64,000 bases of DNA from Capsicum annuum (GCF_002878395.1 NC_061119.1:16032855-16096854); one strand, 5' to 3'; positions 34,430-47,431 are shown, numbered from the stretch's first letter. Made by a program: numbers and translations. The notes: generated by a model from the letters alone, not told the origin.

Positions 34430-34512
34430 TGTGTGTACTACTACTACTACTACTACTACTTCTGCTGCTGCTGCTGCCGCCGCTGCCGCTGCCGCCGCTG
34501 CTCCTACTACTA
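34313..34512. repeat. compound trinucleotide microsatellite (ACA)n (CTA)n (GCT/GCC)n
   Basis: ACA repeats to about 34350, then three blocks of CTA repeats separated twice by the same TGTGTGTA interruption, then GCT/GCC repeats to about 34505. The open frames across it read as poly-Asn, poly-Tyr, poly-Thr or poly-Ala and are not genes. Confidence 0.95.
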
Positions 34513-36556
34513 TTTTTCCTCTCATATTTTTTATTACCATTTTTTCAACAAATAACTTATAACATTATCTAAAGTCCTAACCTGTTTGGATAATTTCACA
34601 ATGTTCACTTATTCTCTTATAATAATGGACCAACAAATATTAATGAATCTTATTGTATATTATTTTTTCGAATAAATGGTTTAGTCCTTCATAGGTTTGA
34701 ATATTCACTCTTCAACTCTATTTTTCGATCAATCCTATCATACATTCTCAATTTACTCAATTTGAATGAAATTATACATATTAATCACTATCGAAATTGA
34801 ATTTTCTCCCATCTTAGAACATTCAACTAATACTTAACCCCTCATGTTCATCAGTACAATAAGATATTAATCTTATTCATCTTTATCCTTTATATTGTAC
34901 AAAGTAAATCAAAATAATTACTGCACCAAAAGATCTACAATATTCTAAAATTAGAGTTACAAATATAAAGATAAACATGATTGAACTCATTGGCTGTTTA
35001 TATTAACTAAAACAAAAAAATAAGAAAGTTTGTAGCATAATGTTTATAAATAACAAATAACAAATGACCTTTACTTTCACATTGGTAAAGTATGTTATGT
35101 AAAAGTATAATAATATTTGCAGTAGGAATTTAAATATAATGAATTTGAAAAAATCAATATTCATAAGTATTTGATTTATTGAAGGATTCATTTGTCTTAA
35201 TAATCTTTTTCCTATAAGTTACTTAATTATTAATTAGTTATTCTCTAATTGATTTTTTTGTAATACTTTCTTGATTTACTAAATTGTAGTGAAATCATAA
35301 ATATTTTTTAAATAAACTTATTATTTAAATTAATTGTGTATACTTTTTTGAGGGAGAACATCTTTTCATAATTTTTTTTTATATTTTGAAATGAATTTTT
35401 GATTATTATAATCTTATTCATATAAGTTACATGATTACTATTTACTAATTGATTTTATTATTATGCCACTAGAACTTCTAGATTAATTGCAGTTGGTACA
35501 ATAGTTTTTTCCATATATATGCATATAATTTTTAATTGATTCTTTATTTTTATTTATATTTCTCAATCAATTTTGTCATGCTTCCTAAATTGACTTACAT
35601 TGAATGAAATCCTAAATACCTTTTTTCATATAAATATTTATTTTATGGTAATACTTCAATTGCATATATTCTAATTTATTAGTAACTCACACCTACATTT
35701 CATCATGTAAAATTATTATAAATTTTTATTGATATACTTATTATTAAGAAATATTTATTCCTAATTCATTTTATTGATCTGCATATTTACATTTTTATAT
35801 AAGATAATTTGATCTTTTTAATTAATTTTTGTTCATCAAAACGAAGTATCTTTTTTCAAATTTAATTATTTTAAAATAAAAAATTATTCTTACAGACATA
35901 TATAAGGTTATATAATTGGTCAATTAAAGAATAATTTTGTAAGACAAAATTTTATTTGACTTCGAATATTAGTTAGAACTATGTAATTTTTGTAGTTATT
36001 TTAAATAAATATTATGCAATCTTTTCTGTGTAGTAATATTCATTTTAAATATTTTTAATATTTATTTATTTTTAATCTACCCTCCTTTTAAATTCAAGAC
36101 TATCATTTATTCATTTCCTAATATAGAATGATAGTGTAATTACTCATTGATAGTTATTCTTAATTATGAAAATCCTTTCATCAAATATGAATGCATATTG
36201 TTTTAAATATAGACTACTTAAAATATATCGAATGAAAAATTCTTTCGATAAATATGAATGCATATTTTTTAAATAAAATTACTTGAAATCTATTGAAATA
36301 AATTTCTTCCATTTTGTAGTCCAAAGTTACCATTTGAGTGATCACATCTTTTTCATAATATTTTTAATTTTGAAATAACTCTTTGATTATTGTATTTTTT
36401 TTCATATATGTTGTTTGATTACTAATTGGTTATTCCCTTAATTGATATTTCTTGATACTTTCTTGATTTAGTCAATTGTAATCAAATCATAAATGTTCTT
36501 TTTTATATAATATTGTTATTTAAATTAATTATATACACATTTTGAGTGATAAAATC
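34513..36556. other. AT-rich diverged repeats, no gene
   Basis: Several diverged copies of a roughly 200-bp theme (CATATAAGTTACTTGATTAC, then CTAATTGATTTTTTGTAATA, then TAAATTAATTGT, CATCTTTTCATAATATTTTT) occur near 35200-35400, 35400-35700 and 36350-36560, and again at 44610-44870. This theme is the target into which the copia pair inserted. Confidence 0.5.
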
Positions 36557-36561
36557 TTTTT

Positions 36562-36793
36562 TGTTATAAATGTACCATATATAGTGAATGTCTACTTTAC
36601 CATATATAGTGAATACCCACTTTACCATATACTGTGTATGTCTATTTTTGAAAAAATTACAAACCCCAAGGCTAGTTTTTCCCTATAAATAAAGGGGTTT
36701 TCCCTCATTGTAATTTATCCTTCAAGAGAAGGAATAAGAATTACTCTCTCTATTCTCTCTACTCTTCTTCTTGTTCTTTATTGTTTTATAACA
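36562..36793 (+). repeat. copia LTR 1
   Basis: 232 bp, begins TGTTATAAATGTACC and ends TTTTATAACA. It holds three tandem CTTTACCATATA-type words (TGTACCATATATAGTGAATG), then TATAAATAAAGGGG (a likely TATA box) and a CT-rich leader near its end. It is followed by CGTTATCAGCACGAGAC, the presumed primer-binding region. Confidence 0.9.
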
Positions 36794-36845
36794 CGTTATC
36801 AGCACGAGACTCAACCATCTCAAATTTGAAGGCTAAGGCTACGAT

Positions 36846-39800
36846 ATGGATAATTTTCAAAGTAAACCGTCCAATTATGAAGATATTTGTTTGATTGATT
36901 CTGGCACTACACATACGATATTCAAAGACGATAAATATTTCTCTCATCTCAACATGGGCAAGATTAATGTTACTATAATTTTTTGTAGTGCTAATTTGAT
37001 TTAAGTCTTCAGAAAAGCAATTATAATCTTGCCCAAGGGAACTAAACTCATCATAATAATGCTATGTTTTCTCCTAAGTCTAGGAGAAACTTGATGAGTT
37101 TTAGAGATATCCGTGAAAATGGTTATCATATCAAGACAATTGATGAGATGAATCTTGAATATCTTGGTATCACTAAGAATGTCTCTGGCCAGACATTTGT
37201 TATAGAAATGTTTCCTGCTTTATCTTCTGGCCTGTATTGGACAAAGATTTGTGCAAATGAGGCACATTCTATAGTAAACCGAAAGTTACTAATTCCAATA
37301 CGTTCGTACTTTGGCATGATCGTTTGGGACATCTTGGATCTATAATGATGAGACGAATCATAGAAAATTCATATAGGCATCCATTAATGATCTTGAAGGT
37401 TTTTTTGAATGGTGAATTTTTATGTAATGGTTGTTATCAAGGAAAGATGATTGTGAGGCCATCGCCAATAAAAGTTGGGATCAAATCCCCCACATTCTTG
37501 GAACGCATACATGGGGATATTTGTGGATCCATTCACCCACATAGTGGATCATTTAGATACTTTATGGTCCTAATAGATGCTTCTTATAGATGGTCTCATG
37601 TCTACCTTTTGTCATCTCGCAACTTGGTATTTGCATAATTGTTGGCACAAATAATACGATTACGGGCATAGTTTCTCGATAATCAAATTAAGTCTATTCG
37701 CCTTGATAATGTTGTAGAATTTTCATCCCAAGCATTTAATGTCTATTTCTTATCAATTGGGATAAGAGTGGAATATCCTGTACCTCATGTTCACACTCAA
37801 AATGGCCTTGCTGTGTCATTAATTAAACGGCTGCATTTGATAGCAAGACCATTGCTTATGAAAACTAAGTTTCCCACTTCTGTTTGGGGTCATGTAATTT
37901 ATCATGCTGCAATACTTGTTTGTCTTAGACCGATAAATTATTATAAATTTTCTACATTGCAATTGGTTTTGGGTCAAGAGCCTAATATATCTTATTTGAG
38001 AATTTTTGGGTGTGGTGTATATGTGCTTATAGCACCAGCAAACCACATTAAGATGGGCCCCCAAAGAAGGTTAGAAATTTATGTTGGGTTTGAATCACCC
38101 TCCATTATTCGCTATCTTGAACCATTAACAAGAGATATGTTCACTACTCAATTTGCAGATTGTCAATTTTGATGAGATAGTTTTCCCAAAATTAAGGGGA
38201 GAAGATAGTGACATCAAAAAAGAAATTTTATGGAAAAATCCATCACTATCTCATCTTGATCCACATGATTCTATTTATGAGCAAGAAGTACAAAAGATTA
38301 TTCATCTACAAAAAAATTACAAATCAAATGCCAGACGCATTTACAGATTTGAAAAGGATCACTAAATCACATATTCCTGCAGAGAATATCCCACTTCAAA
38401 TTGATGTCCCTAAAGTACCATCCACTAGTGTCATAGCTAATGAATCTAAAGCACGCTTAAAGCGTGTCAGACCATTAGGTTCTAAAGATCAAAATCATAG
38501 AAAACTAAAAACAAATGATCAATATGACACTATAAAAGATTCTCATATGGAAGTTCAAGATTTGAGCAATGTTAATATTCCTGAAGGAATTAATGAGCCT
38601 AAGACTCAAGAAAATGAGGAACTATCCATAAATTCAAGTGATATTGAAACTAATTTGAATCGATCTAAAATAGTAGTGGATTATGTCTTTGCATATAATG
38701 TTGTAACAAAAATCATGCAAGATAGTGAGGATATTGAGCCTCTATCTTTCACAGAATGTCGACAAAGAAATGACTGGCCAAAATAGCAAGAGGCAATTCA
38801 ATCTGAATTGAATCCACTTGCCAAACGTGAAGTTTTTGGACCTATAACTCAAACACCTAATGGTGTTAAGCCCGTTGGCTATAAATGGGTCTTTATGTAA
38901 AAAATAAATGAGAAAAATAAAATACAACGGTATAAGGCACGCCTTGTTGCATAAGGATTTTCACAACGGCCTGGTGTCGATTTTGATAGGACATATTCAC
39001 TAGTTATGGACGCAATCACATTGCGTTATCTTATTAGTTTCACTATCCATGAGAGACTTGAAATGCATTTGATGGATGTGGTAACAAACTATCTATATGG
39101 ATCACTTGATACTGAGATATACATGAAAATTCCTGAAGAATTTAAAATGCCGAAAGCATATAGTTCAAAGCCTCAGGAAATGTATTCCATTAGATTGCAA
39201 AGATCATTGTATGGTTTGAAGTAATTTGTACGCATGTGGTATAACCATCTTAGTGAATATTTATCTAAGGAAGGTTATACGAATGATGAAATTTGCTCAT
39301 GTATTTTCATAAAGAAAACAACGTCGGAGTTTGTTATACTTGCTTTCTATGTCGATGACATAAACCTTATTGGAACGCCAATAGAGCTTAAAAAGGCAAT
39401 TGATTATCTAAAGAAAGCATTTGAGATGAAAAATCTCGGAAAGATAAAGTTATGCCTTGGTTTACAAATTGAGCATTTGACAAACTGTATCTTTGTCCAT
39501 TAACGTGCCTACACAGGAAAGGTGTTGAAATGATTCTATATGGATGGAGCACATCTATTAAGTACTTCGATGGTTGTTCGATCACTTGATGTGAATAAGG
39601 ATCCATTCCGACCTCAAGAAAAGAATGAGGAACTCCTTGGTCATGAAGTACCATATCTTAGTGCAATTGGTGCACTAATGTATCTAGCAAATACTACAAG
39701 GCCTGATATAGCCTTTTTAGTTAATTTGTTACAAGATATAGTTCTGCTCCTACTAGGAGACATTTGAATGGGATCAAACACATATTACGGTATCTAAAAG

Positions 39801-40330
39801 GGATTACCGATATGGGCTTATTTTATCTAAAGATAGTAGTTTAGATCTTGTTGATTATGCTAAAGCTGGGTACTTATCTGACCCATATAAAGCTCGATCT
39901 CAAATAGGCTATGTGTTCATATATGCGGGTACTGCCATATCTTAGAGATTAACAAAGCATTCTATCATAGCCACTTCATTGAATCACCCTGAGATTGTAG
40001 CTATTCATAAAGCAAGCTGAGAGTGTGTGTGGTTGAGGTCCATAATACATCTCATTCGAGAAAAATGTGGTTTGAAATGTGATAAAGTACCTGGGATTTT
40101 GTATGAAGATAATGCAACATGCATAGCACAACTTAAAAGAGGATTCATAAAAGAAGATAGAACGAAGCATATTTCACCAAAGCTTTTCTATACACACGAG
40201 CTCCAAAAGATAGTAATATTAACGTGCAACAGATTCGTTCAAGTGACAATGTGGCTGATTTATTCACCAAGTCTCTTCCAACTATAACTTTCAAGAAGAT
40301 GGTGCACAAGATCGAAATGCAAAGGCTCAA
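36846..40330 (+). pseudogene. copia polyprotein, copy 1 (no gag; several stops)
   Basis: The frame starts at ATG 36846 (MDNFQSKPSN) and reads almost at once into the protease motif L-I-D-S-G-T-T-H-T, so the gag region is missing. Then: GAG-pre-integrase region with H-D-R-L-G-H, H and C-N-G-C (37300-37440); integrase core with H-G-D-I-C-G and L-D-N-V, and H-T-Q-N-G-L-A-V-S-L-I where copy 2 has the expected Glu (37490-38170); a linker; reverse transcriptase with S-L-Y-G-L-K then a TAA, and Y-V-D-D (38870-39770); RNase H with Y-E-D-N-A-T-C-I (40100-40280). Frameshifts lie near 37290 and 39735, with stops throughout. It is dead, and more broken than copy 2. Confidence 0.85.
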
Positions 40331-40458
40331 GGATGTTCACATTAGGGGTAGTTAATATGCACTGCACTCTTTTTCCCTTACGAGGTTTTATCCCACTGGG
40401 TTTTCCTTGTAAGATTTTTAATGAGGCAGCATATATGCGTATTATCTATCAATTAGAC

Positions 40459-40471
40459 ATTCAAGGGAGAG
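40459..40471 (+). promoter_or_regulatory. polypurine tract before LTR 2
   Basis: ATTCAAGGGAGAG directly precedes TGTTATAAATG. The same tract precedes LTR 3 at about 44369-44381. It would prime plus-strand synthesis in an active element. Confidence 0.75.
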
Positions 40472-40703
40472 TGTTATAAATGTACCATATATAGTGAATG
40501 TCTACTTTACCATATATAGTGAATACCTACTTTACCATATATTGTGTATGTCTATTTTTGGAAAAGTTACAAACCCCAGGGCTAGTTTTCCCCTATAAAT
40601 AAAAGGGTTTTTCCTCATTGTAATCTATCCTTCAAGAGAAGAAATTAGAATTACTCTCTCTATTTTCTCTACTCTTCTTCTTATTCATTATTGTTTTATA
40701 ACA
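40472..40703 (+). repeat. copia LTR 2 (shared, central)
   Basis: 232 bp with the same start and end as LTR 1. It serves as the 3' LTR of copy 1 and the 5' LTR of copy 2 and is followed by CGTTATCAACACGAGAC. Confidence 0.9.
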
Positions 40704-40755
40704 CGTTATCAACACGAGACTCAACCATCTCAAATTTGAAGGCTAAGGCTAAGAT

Positions 40756-43700
40756 ATGGATAATTTTCAAAGTAAGCTGTCCAATTATAAAGATATTTGT
40801 TTGATTGATTCAGGCACTGCACATACGTTATTCAAAGAATATAAATATTTCTTTCATCTAAACATGGGCAAGATTAATGTTACTATAATTTTTGGTAGTG
40901 CTAATTTGATTTAAGGCTTCGGAAAAGCCATTATAATCCTGCCTAAGGGAACTAAAATCATCATAAATAATGCTATGTTTTCTCATAAGTCTCGGAGAAA
41001 CTTGATGAGTTTAAAATATATCCGTGAAAATGGTTATCATATCAAGACAATTGATGAGATCAATCTTGAATATCTTGGTATCACTAAGAATGTCTCTGGC
41101 CAGACATTTGTTATAGAAAAATTTCTTGCTTTATCTTCTGGCCTGTATAGGACAAAGATTTGTGCAAATGAGGCACATTCTATAGTAAACCGGAAGTTTA
41201 ATAATTCCAATACTTTCGTACTTTTCCATGATCGTTTGGGACATTCTGGATCTATAATGATGAGACGAATCATAGAAAATTCAAATGTGCATCCATTAAA
41301 GAACTTGAAGGTTATTTTGAATGATGAATTTTTATGTAATGGTTGTTATCAAGGCAAGCTGATTGTGAGGCCATCGCCAATAAAAGTTTGGATTGAATCT
41401 CCCGCATTCTTGGAACGCATACATGGGGATATTTGTGGACCCATTCACCCGCTTAGTAGGTCGTTTAGATACTTTATGGTCCTAATAGATGCTTCTTCTA
41501 GATGTTTTTATGTGTGCCTTTGGTCATCTCGCAACTTGGCATTTGCAAAATTATTGGCACAAATAATACGATTACGGGCACAGTTTCCCGATAATTAAAT
41601 TAAGTCTATTCGCCTTGATAATGCTGCAGATTTTTCATCCCAAGCATTTAATGACTATTGCTTATCAATTGGGATAAGAGTGGAATATCCTGTACCTCAT
41701 ATTCACACTCAAAATGGCCGTGCTGAGTCATTGATTAAACGTCTACAGTTGATATCAAGACCATTGCTTATGAAAACTAAGTTTCCCACTTCTGTTTGGG
41801 GTCATGCAATTTTGCATGCTGCAATACTTGTTCGTCTTAGACCGACAAATTATCATAAATTTTCTCCATTGCAATTGATTTTGGGTCAAGAGCCTAATAT
41901 ATCTCATTTGAGAATTTTTGGGTGCGGTGTATATGTGACTATAGCACCACCAAACCGCACCAAGATGGGCCCCCAAAGAAGTTTAGGAATTTATGTTGGG
42001 TTTGAATCTACCTTCATTATTTGCTATCTTGAACCATTAACGGGAAATATGTTCACTGCTCGATTTGCAGATTGTCAATTTCATGAGATAGTTTTTAGAA
42101 AATTAGGAGGAGAAGATAGTGACATCAAAAGAGAAATTTTATGAAAAAATCTATCACTATCTCATCATGATCCACGTGCTTCTATTTGTGAGAAAGAAGT
42201 ACAAAAGATTATTCATCTACAGAAAATTACAAATCAAATGCCAGACGCATTTACAGATTTAAAAGGATCACAAAATCACATATTCTTGCAGAGAATGTCC
42301 CACTTCGAATTGATGTCCCTAAAGTACCATCCACTAGTGTCATCGCTAATGAATCTAAAGAACACTTAAAGCGTGTCAAACCATTAGGTTCTAAGGATCG
42401 AAATCATAGAAAAACAAAAACAAATGGTCAAGATGACACTACGAAAGATTCTCATATGAAAGTTCAAGATTTGAGCAATGTTAATATTCCTGAAGGAATT
42501 AATGAGCCTGAGACTCAAGAAAATAAGGAAGTATCCATAAATTCAAGTGATGTTGAAACTAATTTGAATCGATCTGAAAAAGTAGTTGATTATGTCTTTG
42601 CATATAATGTTGCAACGAAAATCATGCAAGATAGTGAGGATCTTGAGCCTCGATCTATCACAGAATGTCGACAAAGAAATGACTGGCCAAAATAGCAAGA
42701 AGCAATTCAATCTGAATTGATTTCACTTGCCAAACGTGAAGTTTTTGGACCTATAACTAAAACACCTAATGGTGTTAAGCCCGTTGACTATAAATGGGTC
42801 TTTATGCAAATAATAAATGAGAAAAATGAAATACAATGATATAAGGCATGCCTTGTTGCACAAGGATTTTCACAATGGCCTGGTGTCGATTTTGACGAGA
42901 TATATTCACCAGTTATGGATGCAACAATATTGCGTTATCTTATTAGTTTCACTGTCCATGAAAGACTTGAAATGCATTTGATGGATGTGGTAACAACCTA
43001 TCTATATGGATCACTTGATAATGAGATATACATGAAAATTTCCGAAGGATGTAAAATGCCGAAAGCATATAGTTCAAAGCCTCGGGAAATGTATTCCATT
43101 AGATTGCAAAGATCCTTGTATGGTTTGAAGCAATCTGGATGTATGTGGTATAACCGTCTTAGTGAATATTTATCTAAGGAAGGTTATACGAATGATGAAA
43201 TTTGCCCATGTGTTTTCATAAAAAAAATAACTTCAGAATTTGTTATACTTGCTGTCTATGTCGATGACATAAACCTTATTGGAACGCCAATAGAGCTTAA
43301 AAAGGCAATTGATTATCTAAAGAAAGCATTTGAGATGAAAAATCTCGGAAAGATAAAGTTATGCCTTGGTTTACAAATTGAGCATTTGACAAACTGTATC
43401 TTTGTCCATCAATGTGCCTACACAGGAAAGGTGTTGAAATGATTCTATATTGATGGAGCATATCTATTAAGTACTCCGATGGTTGTTCAATCACTTGATG
43501 TGAATAAGGATCCATTCCGACCTCAAGAAAAGAATGAAGAACTCCTTAGTCATGAAGTACCATATCTTAGTGCAATTGGTGCACTAATGTATCTTGCAAA
43601 TACTACAAGGCCTGATATAGCCTTTTTAGTTAATTTGTTACAAGATATAGTTCTTCTCCTACTAGGAGACATTTGAATGGGATCAAACATATATTATGGT

Positions 43701-44265
43701 ATCTAAAAGGGACTACCGATATGGGCTTATTTTATCTAAAAATTGTAGTTTCGATCTTGTTGATTATGCTAAAGTTGGGTACTTATTTGACCCATATAAA
43801 GCTCGATCTCAAATAGGCTATGTGTTCATATATGCGGGTACTGTCATATCTTGGAGATCAACAAAGTAGTCTATCGTAGCCATTTCATCGAATCACACTG
43901 AGATTATAGCTATTCATAAAGCAAGATGAGAGTGTGTGTGGTTGAGGTCCATAATACATCTCATTTGAGAAAAATGTGGTTTGAAATGTGATAAAGTACC
44001 TGGGATTTTGTATGAAGATAATGCAACATGCATAGCACAACTTAAAAGAGGATTCATAAAAGAAGATAGAACGAAGCATATTTCACTAAAGCTTTTCTAT
44101 ACACATGAGCTCCAAAAGAATAGTAATATTAACGTGCAACAGATTTGTTCAAGTGACAATGTGGCTGATTTATTCACCAAGTCTCTTCCAACTATAACTT
44201 TCAAGAAGATGGTGCACAAGATCGAAATGCAAAGGCTCAAGGATGTTCACATTAGGGGTAGTTAA
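40756..44265 (+). pseudogene. copia polyprotein, copy 2 (no gag; better preserved)
   Basis: Same layout as copy 1: ATG at 40756, then L-I-D-S-G-T-A-H-T within 20 codons, with no gag. The frame 40975-41598 carries the GAG-pre-integrase zinc motif (H-D-R-L-G-H, then C-N-G-C) and the integrase start (H-G-D-I-C-G). The frame 41680-42144 carries the integrase Glu (N-G-R-A-E-S-L-I-K-R). RT lies in 42915-43442 with S-L-Y-G-L-K-Q and Y-V-D-D intact. RNase H ends in 43981-44265 with Y-E-D-N-A-T-C-I-A and the C-terminal K-H-I-S. It still has the lesions shared with copy 1, so it is not functional, but fewer private ones. Confidence 0.87.
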
Positions 44266-44381
44266 TACGCACTGCACTCTTTTTCCCTTACGAGGTTTTA
44301 TCCCACTGGGTTTTCCTTGTAAGGTTTTTAATGAGGCAACATATATGCGTATTATCTATCAATTAGACATTCAAGGGAGAG

Positions 44382-44608
44382 TGTTATAAATGTACCATAT
44401 ATAGTGAATGTCTACTTTACCATATATAGTGAATACCTACTTTACCATATATTGTGTATTTCTATTTATGGAAAAGTTACAAGTCCCAAGGCTAGTTTTT
44501 CCTTATAAATAAAGGGGCCTTATTGTAATTCATCCTTCAAGAGAAGAAATAAGAATTACTCTCTTTATTCTCTCTACTCTTCTTCTTGTTCTTTATTGTT
44601 TTATAACA
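44382..44608 (+). repeat. copia LTR 3
   Basis: 227 bp, same ends (TGTTATAAATG to TTATAACA), with a small deletion near TAAAGGGGCCTTATTG compared with the other two. Confidence 0.9.
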
Positions 44609-44869
44609 TTTTTCATAATATTTTTAATTTTGGAAGGCCTCATTTGTCATAATAATCTTTTTCATATAAGTTACTTGATTATTAATTAGTTATTCTTTAA
44701 TTGATTTTTTTGCAATAATTTCTTGATTTACTAATTTGTAGTAAAATCATAAATATATTTTTAAAGAATATTATTATTTAAATTAATTATGTAAATTTTT
44801 TGAGGAATAACATCTTTTCATAATATTTTTCTTATTTTGAAATGATATTTTGATTATTATAATCTTATT

Positions 44870-45237
44870 TATATAAGTTACATGATTACTATTTACTAAT
44901 TGATTTTTTGTAATATTTTTTGATTTACTCAATTGTTGTAAAATTATAAATACTTTTTATAATATTATTATTTATGTTGTTTAAATTAATTGTTCACATA
45001 TTTTAAGAAATGACATCTCTATTGCAATATTTTTTATTTTGAATGACTTTTTGGTCATAGTAATTTTTTTCATACAAGTTGCTTGATTACTAATTGGTTA
45101 TTCACCAAAATAATCACCAAAATAGATTTTGTTGCCAACAAAATAGATTCTTGTTGCCAAAATACCAAGTGACTAGTTCTCAATATGTCACTTGGTTTAA
45201 TTTTAGGCTGACTTCTTTGCTTTATTATATATATAGA
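44870..45237 (-). repeat. copy of the Helitron-like 5' region
   Basis: Nearly the same as 31660-32034: AAATTAATTGTTCACATATT, GAAATGACATCTCTATTGCA, GATTTTGTTGCCAACAAAAT, TTGCTTTATTATATATATAG. Here the terminal 127-bp unit is present once, not twice. Confidence 0.8.
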
Positions 45238-45479
45238 TTGTCCCATTTTATTTATCGAGAGTTTTTTTGATTAATTTTTAAAATTAAGTTAGATTAGATC
45301 AATTCAAAATTTGAAAATCAAATTTTGAAATTTAAAAAATTATGTGAAAAGTACTATATGTTGCAATTTTTCTTTTATCAATATGATGAAAAACACAGTT
45401 TAAAATATTACTCAAAGTTCATATTGTTTGACTCTTAAAAAAGAAAATTATGATAAGTAAAAAAGGAACGGAGGGTCGA
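45238..45479. mobile_element. Stowaway-like MITE
   Basis: The left end TTGTCCCATTTTATTTATCG and the right end AAAAAGGAACGGAGGG are the usual CTCCCTCCGT...CCCATTTTAT ends of a Stowaway-type element in decayed form. It directly abuts the Helitron-like 5' end. Confidence 0.45.
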
Positions 45480-47431
45480 GGGAGTCCCCCTCCATCCATC
45501 TTTACTTGTCCATATTATTAAAAATAGATATCAATAATGCTTGTCTAGTTTGAAATCCATGAATAATTTATCATTTCATGTAATTACATTATATTCAAAA
45601 TGTAATATAACATAGTTAGTCTTATTATTTATTGTTTTTAAGGTGTGTAAAATTAATAATAAATAAGTAAAGATTGAGGATAGAGTATGCATCATTGAAG
45701 AATAATCCTATATTGACTTTATTTATTTCTTGGTCAAAAGGACTAGGGAGTTGGGGAGTTAATTTATGTCATTTTGGCCTCTTTATTCTAGAAAATGAAG
45801 TAGGTGTAGTCATGTGACAGTTGAATGATTAATTGATCTCTTTAATAAGGATGAATACGAAATAATTTCAAACTTATGACAGATATGATTTAATGATTGT
45901 TTTCTGTTAATCACAAGAATATCTTGATGATTCTTTATTTAGAGGCAATTCAGTAAAATTGATAAATTAAAGCTAAATCTTAATAAGAGATGCAATATTA
46001 TTAATTTTTTAGATAATCAGTTCCTTAAATGTTTGTTTTAAGATTTGATAATGTAACTAAATTATGTAATCTTTGTTGGATTTTGTTGATTATAGATATG
46101 ATTTTATTTATCTTTATTTTAAAAAACTTCTTTGAGATGACAATATATTTCACTAATATATTCTTATTTTTTTTTTCTTTTAAGTCATCACCATTACCGT
46201 AGGCCTTTGTCGTTGGAGGATTTGACTTGACTCCTATTATATTTATTCAAAAATGCATTCGTACAACGGTAAATGAAAACATGAATCTAACTTTCAATTA
46301 AAAGACATGTAAAATCGACTCACACTCCACAATATTTCAAAAAATTATGATTTTCTAACTATACAAAAAGGATTTTTCCACTATATGTTCTAACACTAAG
46401 AAGTTGCCATCTATTAAGCTGAAATAGTATTTTTCTTATTTAATAAGATACTGAAAAGAATGATACATGGTGTTATTTTCACTTGATTAGTTTAGCAAGA
46501 AAATTCCAGCTAGGTTAGTTTCTCTATAGCAATGTGATATGTCTCTTATTATGTTTTCAGTACTTAAGCTTATTGGTATACCTTGCCATAAACATATTAC
46601 AATAATTAGTGAATAATCTATTTCAAAATCAATATTTCTATATTCATTAGCTTCAAGAGCTTTAGTCTGGTTGTTCCTTTTTCATTTCACAAAAATAGAG
46701 AAATCCATAACTAGAATCTCAGAATTATCCCTAACCACTCTGCGGGTATGTGATCTTCCATCTTTATTAATATAATTATCGTCAGAGTTTTAGACATTCG
46801 ATGACCTCAGAAAGTGCGTTGTCATTCAAAATCATTGACATATCTTTTCTACCTATACTAAACCAAAAAAAATGAATTAGATCAAAACGAATTTCCTATT
46901 AAAGCCCTTTGTGCATGTATTAACTTTTGATCGCATGAAATCTCCGTAGCCAATTTTTCTTAACCACATTATGAGTTGATCATTAAACAAATCAAATTAT
47001 AATTCGAAATTAAAACATTGCATGCAGCCATGCACGATCTCATTAATAATTGTAGCTTGTCTATAAGGCCTTGAAAGAAAACTCGTAGAAGTATACACAA
47101 TTGATACAGGTAATTAGAAATTAAAACGGAAATAAGCAACAATTAACTACAAATTTCATTATCTATTTCTTTCGTCAATATTAACTCAATCAAATTTACA
47201 GATAATGGATCAATAATTCATTAAACAATCACGTTCTTCTTAATTTAGTCATATCTTCTATTTTAGTTTCAATTCCTTTTTATTTTTAACTTTTACTTAT
47301 TTAATTAGGATTTAAGTTAATAATAAAATCATTAACAATCTGAATGCAATATGAAAAAACAGTTAAAAAACACGTTTAAGTAGTTCAATTTGGTTGGTTG
47401 TTGAGTCATAACACGTAACTCTTCTCTTCTC
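45480..47431. other. no recognisable gene
   Basis: AT-rich, with no long open frame and no family motif on either strand. The composition is slightly less extreme than at 28-36 kb. Confidence 0.4.

Larger units (their letters stand above)
36557..44613 (+). mobile_element. double Ty1/copia element: LTR-internal-LTR-internal-LTR, TSD TTTTT
   Basis: Three LTRs (36562-36793, 40472-40703, 44382-44608) separate two internal regions. TTTTT lies at 36557-36561 and 44609-44613. The outer flanks, GAGTGATAAAATC on the left and CATAATATTTTTAATTTT on the right, rejoin to a sequence that exists uninterrupted near 36335-36380, which supports one insertion site. Both internal regions share the same lesions: the TAA in G/C-S-A-N-L-I-stop, the TAG after D-W-P-K, the TGA after K-V-L-K and a one-base loss in TTGTTACAAGATA. 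So the two are duplicates of an already defective element. Neither has a gag gene. Confidence 0.85.
32162..45237 (-). mobile_element. Helitron-like element, non-autonomous, interrupted by a double copia
   Basis: On the minus strand the element would start at 45237 (TCTATATATATAATAAAG, preceded by A) and end at 32162. The 3' end on the minus strand reads CCACGCATCGCGTGG (6-bp stem, ATC loop), then GTACATATA, then CTAG, followed by T. A GC-rich hairpin about 10 nt before CTRR with insertion between A and T is the Helitron signature. Without the 8.05-kb copia insertion it is about 5 kb of AT-rich DNA. No helicase or Rep motif is seen. The two ends could also belong to different elements. Confidence 0.4.

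Noticed and set aside
34290..34572. Open frames encoding poly-Asn, poly-Tyr, poly-Thr or poly-Ala
   Set aside because: They are translations of a triplet microsatellite; no unique sequence.
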